Of a stretch of 64,000 nucleotides of DNA, positions 1 to 7,254 are shown one piece after another. Under the pieces are notes generated by a model. It saw only the letters and a program-made list of their open reading frames with translations, was not told the DNA's origin and made no database searches. The position numbers and the translations under genes were made by a program. The stretch covers positions 1 to 64,000 of the forward strand of contig NZ_MVHD01000026.1 in NCBI RefSeq assembly GCF_002086635.1, read 5' to 3'. Position 1 is the stretch's first letter. Every line of letters begins with the position of its first letter. This DNA is from Mycobacterium alsense (GTDB lineage Bacteria; Actinomycetota; Actinomycetes; Mycobacteriales; Mycobacteriaceae).

Positions 1-130
1 CGACTGGCGTGATCACGGCCTGCAGTATGCGGTGATCTTCAACGTCAGCGGCGTGCAGCCCAGCCTGCGCCACGGCCCGGCCGCGACCCTTTCCCTGACC
101 AGAATCCTTCGCGGACTACGCAAGCTATGA
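1..130 (+). CDS. Luciferase-like (F420-type) oxidoreductase, C-terminal fragment cut by window edge
   Basis: An open frame enters at base 2 and stops with TGA at 128-130, giving 42 residues. They include the stretch FNVSGVQPSLRHGPAA and end in ILRGLRKL. This resembles the C-terminus of mycobacterial luciferase-like monooxygenases of the phthiodiolone ketoreductase type, where a 'NVS-LQPSLR-G' segment precedes a basic tail. Only the tail is visible, so substrate and cofactor cannot be judged. It would be the first of four members of this superfamily in the first 16 kb. The assignment rests on motif memory alone. Confidence 0.5.
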   Translation, partial: DWRDHGLQYAVIFNVSGVQPSLRHGPAATLSLTRILRGLRKL

Positions 131-205
131 ACGACGGGTGGCGAGCCAGCCCCGCGACATACCCGGATGGATATGACCGAATACCTTGAGAGGCAATAGA
201 AACGG

Positions 206-730
206 ATGAGACCGACCAACGACAATGGCGCTATCCTCAGCCGGGTTGCGGAAGGAACCGGTGGGCTGACGGTGGACGTTTTCGGACCACTCATTGAGTT
301 CCTCACGCCGGAGGATAACGAACAGATTTGCGTCATGCGCGGTGTCGTGCCGCCCGGAGTCGCGGTTCCGCTGCACAGCCACGACGACTTTGAAGATTTT
401 TTGATCCTCACGGGTGGTCACCAAGTTCTAGTCGAGGATGAGGGTGGGCTCAAATGGCGCGACGCCCACGCCGGAGATTACATCCGCGTGGCCGGCAACG
501 TTCCGCACGCCCATCGCAATCTCTCCGACGAACCGGCCGTCGATCTGATCATCACAACCGCAGCCATGGGGCGCTTCTTTCGGGAGGTCGGTCGCCCAAC
601 CGGATCCCCACCGCCGACTGCTCGGGAGGTGGCACACTTCGTCGAGGCTGCAAGGCGTTTCGGCTACCGGCTGGCAACGCCAGAAGAAAATGCGGCAGTC
701 GGCATAACGTTGCCGGCGTTCACAGCGTGA
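206..730 (+). CDS. Cupin-fold protein
   Basis: A 174-residue protein with a single cupin barrel. The first metal-binding motif is visible around residues 49-62 (G-VVPPG-AVPLHSHDDFEDF, with HSH and a following acidic residue), then GDYIRVAGNVPHAHRN as the second motif with its His. Cupins of this size are dioxygenases, isomerases or small-molecule sensors; the sequence does not say which. The C-terminal 50 residues (EVAHFVEAARRFGYRLATPEENAAVGI) look helical and sit outside the barrel. It follows the oxidoreductase tail by 75 bases. The start ATG has only a weak purine-rich site upstream, so the start is moderately certain. Confidence 0.75.
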   Translation: MRPTNDNGAILSRVAEGTGGLTVDVFGPLIEFLTPEDNEQICVMRGVVPPGVAVPLHSHDDFEDFLILTGGHQVLVEDEGGLKWRDAHAGDYIRVAGNVPHAHRNLSDEPAVDLIITTAAMGRFFREVGRPTGSPPPTAREVAHFVEAARRFGYRLATPEENAAVGITLPAFTA

Positions 731-866
731 CAAGCCAGGCCGCACATGGATAACGCTGAATGTGAAGTGGTGCAAAGTGCAACCCTGATCCGCGGCCACT
801 CACAAATCTGGTCACGGCGGATTGATCGTCAAAGAGCTGTGTGGCTCATTACTATGAGGAGGCCAC

Positions 867-2297
867 GTGCCTGAACGTGCCGAGACCGCAGTAGTTCTCG
901 GGGCAAGCATCAGTGGATTGCTTGCCGCCCGGGTGCTCGCTGATTTTTACGGCACAGTGACAGTGGTGGAACGCGACGCGTTGCCCGACCGGCCGATGAC
1001 CCGACGAGGAGTGCCGCAAGGCGGCCTACCCCACATTGCACAGCCGCGCGCCACTCAGATCATGGGTGAGCTGTTTCCAGGTTTGCTCGACGAGCTGCTC
1101 GCGGGCGGCGGGCGGGTGTGGAACGACGGTGACCTGTCCCGGCTCTGGATGTCATACGGCGGCCACTCGCTGTTGCGATCTGGCACGATTCCAGACCCTG
1201 ACTCGATAGTCGCCTACTACGTCACGCGGCCATTTCTCGAGTGGAGTCTGCACCGGAGAGTCCAATCCATGCCCAACGTGGCGATTGTCGGCGGCCACGA
1301 GGCAGTGAGGCTGACGTCGACCCCCAACCGTGACCGCGTGACCGGTGTCGTGATGGCGCAGCGCGAGTCCGGTGCCGAGAAGACCGTGGCGGCCGATCTT
1401 GTGGTAGACGCGACCGGACGCGGCTCACGGGCGCCGGTGTTTCTCGACGAGCTGGGCTATTGTCGCCCGCGCGAAGACCAACTGATGGTGCACGTCGCCT
1501 ACGCCGGCCTCCTGGTTCACATACCGCCCGGCAAGTTGCGCGAAAATTTTGCCTTTGCCGCGGCCGAGCCCAGCCGCCTCGTGGGATTCGGGATGGTTGC
1601 CGGCGAGAACGACACCTACATGCTCGCGGTCCAGCCCATGGCGGGACAACAACCACCGCGAGATCGTGCCTCGCTGCTCGCCTGCCTGGCCGACATCGCA
1701 CCCCCGCACGTGCTTTCAGCCGCGCGCTCCGCTGAACCACTCGCAGACATCTCCCAGTATCGGTTTGCCTCAAATCGGTGGCGCCGCTACGACAAGCTGC
1801 CACGAACGCCCGATGGCTTGATCGTCGTCGGTGATGCAATATGCAGCTTCAATCCTGTCTACGGGCAGGGGATGTCGGTGGCCGCCATCGAAGCGGTTGT
1901 CCTGCGTGACTGCCTGCTGCAAGGCGACCGGAATCTGCCGCGGCGGTTTTTCCGCGCCTCCGCCAAGGAGATTCGGGTGCCTTGGCAGGTGGCGGTGAGT
2001 TCCGACCTGTCGCTGCCCCATATACCGGGGAAGCGACCCCTTTTCGTACGGATCACCAACGCCTATTTGGACAGCTTGCTGGCGGCCGCCGAAACCGATC
2101 CAGCAGTGGTTCAGCAATTCCTGCGGTTTATGGGCATGATTGATCCTCCCTCGCAGTTGCTGCGCCCATCGACGATGCTCCGCGTCATCGAGGCAAAACG
2201 AAAGCGGGCTGTAGCGAACATGCGACGCGCGCAGACAGGCGAGTCGCGGCGGCCGGCTCTGGCTGAGAAGCCTCTAAAGAGACCGCCAGACAAGTGA
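867..2297 (+). CDS. FAD-dependent oxidoreductase/monooxygenase
   Basis: A 476-residue flavoprotein of the aromatic hydroxylase/geranylgeranyl reductase superfamily. The N-terminal Rossmann motif reads VVLGASISGLLAARVL (residues 9-24), followed by the acidic end of the second strand (VVERD). A second flavin motif, LIVVGDAICSFNPVYGQGMS, lies near residues 317-336. Start is GTG at 867, preceded by an excellent Shine-Dalgarno GAGGAGG. The C-terminal 40 residues are lysine/arginine-rich. The next gene, a methyltransferase, follows at once, which suggests a hydroxylation-methylation pair acting on one small hydrophobic substrate. That pairing is inference; the substrate is unknown. Confidence 0.8.
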   Translation: MPERAETAVVLGASISGLLAARVLADFYGTVTVVERDALPDRPMTRRGVPQGGLPHIAQPRATQIMGELFPGLLDELLAGGGRVWNDGDLSRLWMSYGGHSLLRSGTIPDPDSIVAYYVTRPFLEWSLHRRVQSMPNVAIVGGHEAVRLTSTPNRDRVTGVVMAQRESGAEKTVAADLVVDATGRGSRAPVFLDELGYCRPREDQLMVHVAYAGLLVHIPPGKLRENFAFAAAEPSRLVGFGMVAGENDTYMLAVQPMAGQQPPRDRASLLACLADIAPPHVLSAARSAEPLADISQYRFASNRWRRYDKLPRTPDGLIVVGDAICSFNPVYGQGMSVAAIEAVVLRDCLLQGDRNLPRRFFRASAKEIRVPWQVAVSSDLSLPHIPGKRPLFVRITNAYLDSLLAAAETDPAVVQQFLRFMGMIDPPSQLLRPSTMLRVIEAKRKRAVANMRRAQTGESRRPALAEKPLKRPPDK

Positions 2298-2337
2298 TTT
2301 GGCGCGAACGTCGCTGACCGCGTCGACCGGAGGAATG

Positions 2338-3246
2338 ATGAAAAGGATGAATCGGAGTGATAACGACACCTGGGATCTGGCCACCAGTGTGGGCGCGACG
2401 GCAACCATGGTCGCCGCAGCCAGGGCGGTGGCCACCAGGCAAGCGGATGCGATCATCAATGATCCGTTCGCCGAACCCCTCGTCCGCGCTGCAGGTGTCG
2501 AGCTGTTCGCCCGGTTGGCCAGCGGCGACCTGGAGTTTGCCGACATTGAAACCCCTTGGATGATGGATTATTTCGCAGTACGCACACGATTCTTCGATGG
2601 TTTCTTCTCCACCGCGTTATCCGCCGGCATCCGCCAGGCGGTAATCATAGGATCCGGACTGGACTCGCGCGCCTACCGGCTGGAATGGCCGCCGGGCAGC
2701 ATCGCTTACGAGATCGACCAACCCGAGGTGATCGAGTTCAAGGACTCGATACTGACCCGGCTGGGCGCCACACCAGCCACACAATTGTGCACCGTGGGCA
2801 TCGACCTGCGCCGAGACTGGCCAGCTGCACTGCGACAAGCGGGCTTTGATCCCGTGCAACCCACCGCCTGGCTGGCGGAGGGCCTGATGATCGGATATCT
2901 CCCGTCCGATGCTCAGAATCGCATGCTGGATCAGCTCACCGCGCTCAGCGCACCGGGAAGCCGGTTGGCCGCGGACCATGTGACGAAAAGGTCGGGTTCC
3001 ATCGGCTCAAACATGCGGCACGTTGCGGCGACCTGGAAGCGGCACGGCTTCGACGTCGACTTCGGTGACCTTACCTACCCTCACGAACGCAACGACGTTG
3101 ACAAATACCTACAAGCGCGCGGCTGGTACACCAGAGACCGCGGCTTGGTTGATTTGCTCGCCGCTGACGGGGTGCCCGGGGGCGCCCGGGACACCGTCTT
3201 GAACGTGCACGATGCGATCCACTATCTCACCGCGACCAGAAACTAA
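2338..3246 (+). CDS. SAM-dependent methyltransferase, mycobacterial TIGR00027-type
   Basis: About 300 residues, class I SAM methyltransferase of the group greatly expanded in mycobacteria. Family signatures are visible: WDLATSVGATATMVAAARA at the N-terminus, DPFAEPLVRAAGV, the SAM loop AVIIGSGLDSRAYRL, then YEIDQPEVIEFK and WLAEGLMIGYLP. The open frame begins at a TTG at 2299, but the family start and a GGAGGA site at 2329-2334 favour an ATG at 2335, 2338 or 2347; 2338 is used here. It is probably co-transcribed with the FAD oxidoreductase, which ends 41 bases upstream. These enzymes are annotated as O-methyltransferases but few have known substrates. Confidence 0.85.
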   Translation: MKRMNRSDNDTWDLATSVGATATMVAAARAVATRQADAIINDPFAEPLVRAAGVELFARLASGDLEFADIETPWMMDYFAVRTRFFDGFFSTALSAGIRQAVIIGSGLDSRAYRLEWPPGSIAYEIDQPEVIEFKDSILTRLGATPATQLCTVGIDLRRDWPAALRQAGFDPVQPTAWLAEGLMIGYLPSDAQNRMLDQLTALSAPGSRLAADHVTKRSGSIGSNMRHVAATWKRHGFDVDFGDLTYPHERNDVDKYLQARGWYTRDRGLVDLLAADGVPGGARDTVLNVHDAIHYLTATRN

Positions 3247-3284
3247 CGCTGTGCGTGCAACCGCCAGCGACGGCGCTGCCGGGA

Positions 3285-3340
3285 TGACTAGCCACCGGCG
3301 GATGCGATCAGGCGCCGACTCGCTGCAAGCTCGTACTGAT
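3285..3340 (+). promoter_or_regulatory. Repeated upstream element, copy A
   Basis: A 23-base core (3285-3307, beginning TGACTAGCCACCGGCGG) is identical to two other copies in the window. It is followed by 13 variable bases, CGCTGCA (3321-3327), 9 bases and TGAT (3337-3340). It lies 50 bases before the tautomerase start. Identical sequence outside coding regions with conserved spacing indicates a promoter or regulator-binding site; the protein that reads it is unknown. Confidence 0.7.
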
Positions 3341-3390
3341 CGATGAACGAACACCTACGACGGAATAGCAGAGTATCGAAAGGAAGCACG

Positions 3391-3819
3391 ATGCCCGTCT
3401 ACCAGTGCTACGTCCCAAAAGGTTTGCTGGATCATTCTGTCAAAGCCAAACTCGCCGACGAAATCACCACCATTCACACCAACGCCACCGGAGCTCCGGA
3501 GTTGTACGTCAATGTCCTGTTCCATGAGATCCCGGATGGCGACCATTTCGTTGCTCGCAAACCGTCAACCCACTCTTACCTTTTCGGCCTCATCCGCCAC
3601 GGACGGGACCTCGAAACACGCCAGACGATGCTACGGGACTTCTCGCGAATGTGGACACGCGTCACCGGCCAGTCCGAGGCCGAATTACTTGTGGCGTTGA
3701 GTGAAGCTGATCCTGCCAACGCCATGGAGGCCGGTTTGATCCTGCCCGAGCCCGGCCAAGAGCGAGAGTGGTTCGGCGAGAACGCCGGCAGGCTGGCCGA
3801 ATTGGGCGTGACGCCGTGA
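3391..3819 (+). CDS. Tautomerase-superfamily protein, cis-3-chloroacrylate dehalogenase-like
   Basis: A 142-residue member of the 4-oxalocrotonate tautomerase/MIF superfamily, in which the amino-terminal Pro exposed by Met removal is the catalytic base. Translation must therefore begin at the ATG encoding MPVYQCYV; it has an AAAGGAAG site upstream. An in-frame upstream ATG at 3343 would bury Pro-1 and is rejected. By eye the closest relative is cis-CaaD: Pro1, His28, two Arg (68 and 71) and a Glu near 112 align with its catalytic set, and the tail LPEPGQEREWF matches its C-terminal signature. The Tyr of cis-CaaD (Tyr103) does not appear to be conserved. Hydration or dehalogenation of an unsaturated acid is plausible but unproven. 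Confidence 0.75.
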   Translation: MPVYQCYVPKGLLDHSVKAKLADEITTIHTNATGAPELYVNVLFHEIPDGDHFVARKPSTHSYLFGLIRHGRDLETRQTMLRDFSRMWTRVTGQSEAELLVALSEADPANAMEAGLILPEPGQEREWFGENAGRLAELGVTP

Positions 3820-4089
3820 CATGCCGCGACGTTGCTGTCGGTCCCCGTTGAGGGCCGGGCTCGGGCGTCAACTCCCTGCGGGCCTCGGCCCGGGAGTGCG
3901 TCGCTCATAGATCCGTCGCCTCTGGGCGTCGGCGCTCGCCCGCGGTACCTGACCTTGCAGTCGACGGCTATGAACAGTTGCCGGTGAGTCCGCGTGCCCC
4001 TCCCCAGGCGGTGGGCTCCGTTCTCGATCACCTCGTCGAGGTCCCCCACGCTCAGGAGTGGTGAAAATCCGCCATCGGCGTGGTCGCGG
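3820..4089. other. Convergent intergenic region, no gene recognised
   Basis: About 270 bases between the tautomerase gene and the convergent F420-type gene. An imperfect GC-rich stem can be drawn around 3850-3895, but it is neither exact nor followed by a T-run. A reverse-strand reading near 3960-4080 looks protein-like in places but has no usable start or known family. Confidence 0.4.
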
Positions 4090-4944
4090 TCAGCCTTTGT
4101 AGGCGGCCGCAATCCGGCGCCATTCTTCGCGAGGGAAGGTCGATGGGTCAGCCGTCAGCACCTGAACGCAGACGTGATCGGCGCCTGCCGACTTATGCTC
4201 GGCGACCCTCCGCATAACGGCCTCCTCGTCTCCCCACACAATGATCCCGTCGAGAAGCCGGTCGCTCATCTGCGCCAAGTCATCTGCCGAGAGCCCGCTA
4301 CGGCGCAGCAAGTTATCGGCGTAGCTCGGAGAAGCCGCCAAATACGCCCGCAGCCAGCAGCTTCCGATGGTACGGGCTTCGTCGGCGCTGTCACACAGGA
4401 TCACGGTCTGCATCGGCAACAACAACGAGGCCTCACCTAGGGCGGCACGGGCTACGGCCGTATGCTCCGGCGTCACCAGGTAGGGATGGGCGCCGCGCGC
4501 ACGACTCGCGGCGAGCGCCAGCATTTTCGGGCTCTGCGCGATGATCACGCGCCGCTCGGCGGGCACCGGCTGCTCCGCAGCATCCAATGCATCCAAGAAC
4601 GCCGCGGTCGCCAGCGCCGGGTTGCGGTACGGCCCCGGCTGGCTGCCGCCGATTCCCAGCAGGAAGCGGTCGCCATAAGCGGTGGCGAGCGCGGCATAGG
4701 ATGCGGCGACCTCGCCCGGTGAGTGCATCCACAGATTCATGATGCCGGTCGCGATCACCGTCCCCGTGGTTGCGCTGAGCAGGCGATGCGCGACATCAAA
4801 CACCGGTCCGCCGACACCCGGGATCCATAGCGCGGTAAAGCCAAGCTCCTCCAATTCTGCTGCCGCCTCGGCGGATTCCGACGCGTCGGCGTTGCGCAAC
4901 TGGACACACGACACTCCAATACCGGCGAGTTCCAACCGAATCAT
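4090..4944 (-). CDS. Luciferase-like F420-dependent oxidoreductase (MSMEG_4141-like subfamily)
   Basis: A 284-residue luciferase-like oxidoreductase. Characteristic segments are AAELEELGFTALWIPG near the N-terminus, VIATGIMNLWMHSPGEVAASYAAL and the phosphate/F420-binding turn DRFLLGIGGSQPG. The C-terminal part ends DHVCVQVL...REEWRRIAAAYKG, as in the subfamily annotated as F420-dependent, MSMEG_4141-type. The open frame extends upstream, but the family N-terminus (IRLELAGIGV) points to the ATG at 4944, with AAAGGA just upstream; an ATG at 4962 is the alternative. F420 use is a family inference. The gene lies opposite to its neighbours, 122 bases before the end of the hypothetical gene at 5067. 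Confidence 0.8.
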   Translation of the reverse strand: MIRLELAGIGVSCVQLRNADASESAEAAAELEELGFTALWIPGVGGPVFDVAHRLLSATTGTVIATGIMNLWMHSPGEVAASYAALATAYGDRFLLGIGGSQPGPYRNPALATAAFLDALDAAEQPVPAERRVIIAQSPKMLALAASRARGAHPYLVTPEHTAVARAALGEASLLLPMQTVILCDSADEARTIGSCWLRAYLAASPSYADNLLRRSGLSADDLAQMSDRLLDGIIVWGDEEAVMRRVAEHKSAGADHVCVQVLTADPSTFPREEWRRIAAAYKG

Positions 4945-5066
4945 TCCTTTCCCGCTACACATGTTGCTTGGAAGCCTTGGGCGCCGAAGGCTCAACGCTG
5001 TTGAGAAATGCTGTATACGTTGGGCAACGAGCGCGTGGCGAACGCCACCTTCTGCGCGCTCAAGAA

Positions 5067-5744
5067 TCATGTTCTGCTTAGCGTGACTAGCGCGTTCACC
5101 AGCGCCGCCTGCAGCAGAACCAGTTTCAGGTCGAGGACGACCAGCAGGTACAGCAGCGTGGTCTGCAACTCGCCGATTTCAGCTTTGAAGGCCGCCGAAA
5201 AGAGGTCTCCAGACACGGGGAGGGCGGGCGAAACAGCAACCGTCCCGTCAGCGACATCCGACGGCGAGCTTCGGGACGTGTGGATCATCCGCTGGTCACC
5301 GACATGGTTGGCGAGCATCTGCGTCACGGTCGGCACCGGGTCGGGAAGCGCGCCTTGGCTAAGGTTCTGATCGTCGAATGTGTTGGGGGAGAGCGCCGCA
5401 TGGGGGCTCGGGTAATCGGCGAAGTCACCGCGGCCCACCGGACTCCCGGCCGGTAGACCATCCCGACCAACCCCGCCAAGCGGCCCACGGGTCGACACAA
5501 CCTCAGCTGTGACCTCGCGGGCCTCGAGTCCGGCTAACTTCTCGGTGACGGTGTCGGAAGCGGCCGGCAGCTGTACCGGGTGCGCCTGCACCTCAGGTGT
5601 GTCTGACGCCGCCAGCATGGCGGCGATGGCGCTTATCTCTATCAGCGCGATGCCAGTAGTCAGGTATGCGCGGAGGCGGGTAACGAAGTTCGGTCCACCG
5701 CATTCCGGGATACCGACGGTCGTGGGACGAGCGGCTAACTGCAC
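5067..5744 (-). CDS. Hypothetical exported/membrane protein
   Basis: 225 residues, no recognised domain. The start is taken as GTG at 5744, encoding VQLAARPTTVGI, because an AAGGAG site lies five bases upstream; a longer open frame to 5900 lacks such a site. An N-terminal hydrophobic stretch (YLTTGIALIEISAIAAMLA, about residues 27-45) and a C-terminal one (LLYLLVVLDLKLVLLQAALVNALV) bracket a Pro/Ser/Asp-rich middle. The 'RPYxTAGIAL' style N-terminus is common among poorly characterised exported proteins of non-tuberculous mycobacteria. Function unknown. It diverges from the tetR gene. Confidence 0.55.
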   Translation of the reverse strand: MQLAARPTTVGIPECGGPNFVTRLRAYLTTGIALIEISAIAAMLAASDTPEVQAHPVQLPAASDTVTEKLAGLEAREVTAEVVSTRGPLGGVGRDGLPAGSPVGRGDFADYPSPHAALSPNTFDDQNLSQGALPDPVPTVTQMLANHVGDQRMIHTSRSSPSDVADGTVAVSPALPVSGDLFSAAFKAEIGELQTTLLYLLVVLDLKLVLLQAALVNALVTLSRT

Positions 5745-6095
5745 AGCATCTCCTTGCTGACGGCGACGTTTCAGGGCCGGGGAGGAGCCACGAAGGCACC
5801 GGTCGATGTGTACCGCGCTCAGGCGGCACACACGTGTCCCAGACAGGCGCTCTGTACACGCAGGGCGCATCCGCTGGAGCTCGGCATGACGTCCTGTCAA
5901 TCCGCCGCGAAGAACTCCACGGCCGGCGGCCGGTGCGATGCCACCGTCGCCAATGGGACCGGCCCGCTGTCAGCGGCCAAAAGGGGCGGTGTGGGCTGCC
6001 GAGACGTACGCAACACCGACGATCTGAATTACAGTTAAGTTATGTAATGTAACCGGACGCTGCGGCGCGGACAATCGCCGCAGGGAAGGTGGATT
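5745..6095. other. Divergent intergenic region before tetR
   Basis: 351 bases between the hypothetical gene and tetR. Apart from the AT-rich palindrome at 6029-6047 and the two ribosome-binding sites at its ends, no feature is seen. Short open frames here lack ribosome-binding sites and have no protein-like composition. Confidence 0.5.
6029..6047. promoter_or_regulatory. Putative TetR operator O1
   Basis: TTACAGTTAAGTTATGTAA is an inverted repeat TTACA-N9-TGTAA in an AT-rich island inside GC-rich DNA, 49 bases before the tetR start and likely overlapping its promoter. A second copy with the same 5-9-5 geometry lies on the other side of the gene at 6952-6970. Placement is typical of TetR autoregulation. 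Confidence 0.75.
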
Positions 6096-6821
6096 GTGGG
6101 CCAGTCAATTCAACCCGAAGGCGATCGTTCCGCCGGGACCGCGTCCACCGCACGCTCCCGGAGCGCACGCGCCAGCGGTCGGCCTCGGGACGAAGCGTTG
6201 GATGAGGCCATAATTCTCGCCACCAGGGAACGGCTGGTGCGAGATGGCTACTCGAAGATGACCATCGGCGACATCGCTGCGGATGCCCAAGTCACCCGTC
6301 CGACGCTCTACCGCCGCTGGAAGAACAAATTCGACCTGGTGGTCGATGCGCTCGACTACGGGTTTCGCAAGCAAGACAACATGTACACGGTCGACCTGAG
6401 CCGGCTGGAGCCGCGGGACGCTTTTCTAGAGGCGGTCCGCCGACTCGATCCTGCTTACTACAATCCGAATGCCATTTTGCTCATGGGCAACTTCGCCGGC
6501 GAGTCCGTTCGCACCCCGGAGTTGCTGGAGATTTTGCGCCGGCACGGCGTCGAACCCCGCGTTGACATGCTGAAGGCGCTGCTCCGAGAGCTGCAGCGCA
6601 CGCGCAGGGTGCGGTCCGACGCCGACGTCGACACGATCGCAACCATGTGCTTCGGCAGCTATCTGGCGGCCTTCTACCGGGGGGATGCACCCACCGAAAT
6701 CCCTGATCGCGTGGTCGCGGTGCTCTGGCCCGCCCTGGCTGCGAAGCCCGCTCGACGTGGTTCATCCGCCCGGACTGGACGGGTGACTAATCGCAGATCC
6801 GCCGCTGGGGGCCCTCGCTAG
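6096..6821 (+). CDS. TetR/AcrR-family transcriptional regulator
   Basis: 241 residues. A basic, disordered N-terminal tail of about 30 residues is followed by a TetR helix-turn-helix: RDGYSKMTIGDIAADAQVTRPTLYRRWKNKFDLV (roughly residues 49-82). The rest is the variable ligand-binding helical domain, with no hint of the inducer. The GTG start sits behind a GGAAGG-like site. Palindromes of identical geometry flank the gene (6029-6047 and 6952-6970), so it probably represses itself and the transcript leading into the LuxR-family gene. Confidence 0.85.
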   Translation: MGQSIQPEGDRSAGTASTARSRSARASGRPRDEALDEAIILATRERLVRDGYSKMTIGDIAADAQVTRPTLYRRWKNKFDLVVDALDYGFRKQDNMYTVDLSRLEPRDAFLEAVRRLDPAYYNPNAILLMGNFAGESVRTPELLEILRRHGVEPRVDMLKALLRELQRTRRVRSDADVDTIATMCFGSYLAAFYRGDAPTEIPDRVVAVLWPALAAKPARRGSSARTGRVTNRRSAAGGPR

Positions 6822-7244
6822 GCAAATCCGGTGTGCTGAACGGTGTTTCGAGCGTCTCGATGGCGAAGGCGGTGCCGTGATGGTCGACTACGGTGTGACC
6901 CCCGGGCTCCGCTGGGTCCTGCTCGCGGACGGACGCTTGTGGCACATTAAATTACAGTCATATAGTGTAACGAAATTATGGTGGAGGTCGTGCCTTGAAT
7001 TTCGGTCGGTCCTCTCGCCGGCCCCAAAGGAGGCAGGGATGAAGGCAGGAGTAGCGACCGCGCCGGCTAGGAAGTCCCGATTCGGCGATACGCCCCGACC
7101 TGTCTTCCCGCCTCGGCTACCACGTCATGGGCCGTGGCCGGTGACGGTTGCCGAGTCTTCATCGAGCAACGCTGGGCGGCCTCGCGCTGGTATACGGTCA
7201 GGCCATGCGGGTACCGGCGGAGGTTGCCCCATAGGCGGCGCAGG
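6822..7244 (+). other. Long leader between tetR and the LAL regulator gene
   Basis: 423 bases containing the second TetR-type palindrome (6952-6970), then a very good ribosome-binding site (AAAGGAGG, 7026-7033) that serves a short open frame at 7039 rather than the large regulator gene. The rest shows no recognisable domain in any frame. Fragments in different frames look protein-like, so decay of a former gene is possible. Confidence 0.45.
6952..6970. promoter_or_regulatory. Putative TetR operator O2
   Basis: TTACAGTCATATAGTGTAA repeats the TTACA-N9-TGTAA arrangement of O1, again in an AT-rich island (ATTAAATTACAG). It lies 131 bases after the tetR stop and before the short open frame and LAL gene, so it probably controls their promoter. 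Confidence 0.75.
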
Positions 7245-7254
7245 GTGGAGCTAA
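7039..7254 (+). CDS. Short open frame upstream of the LAL gene (leader peptide or gene remnant)
   Basis: 71 codons beginning MKAGVATAPARKSRFGDTPR and ending GGAGWS. The reasons to list it are the near-perfect Shine-Dalgarno AAAGGAGG five bases before its ATG, its position just after the O2 palindrome, and its overlap of ten bases with the start of the large regulator gene. The composition (Pro, Gly, Arg, Ser) is not convincing for a folded protein and no family is recognised. It may be a translated leader coupling to the regulator, or the stump of a first gene of this transcript that has been lost. Confidence 0.35.
   Translation: MKAGVATAPARKSRFGDTPRPVFPPRLPRHGPWPVTVAESSSSNAGRPRAGIRSGHAGTGGGCPIGGAGWS

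Noticed and set aside
811..860. Weak resemblance to the 23-base element before the FAD oxidoreductase
   Set aside because: Only GGCGGAT is shared and CGCTGCA is not at the required distance.
3850..3895. Possible terminator hairpin after the tautomerase gene
   Set aside because: Arms are imperfect and no T-run follows.
5754..6052. Two overlapping short open frames before tetR
   Set aside because: No ribosome-binding site, no domain, and they run into the TetR palindrome.
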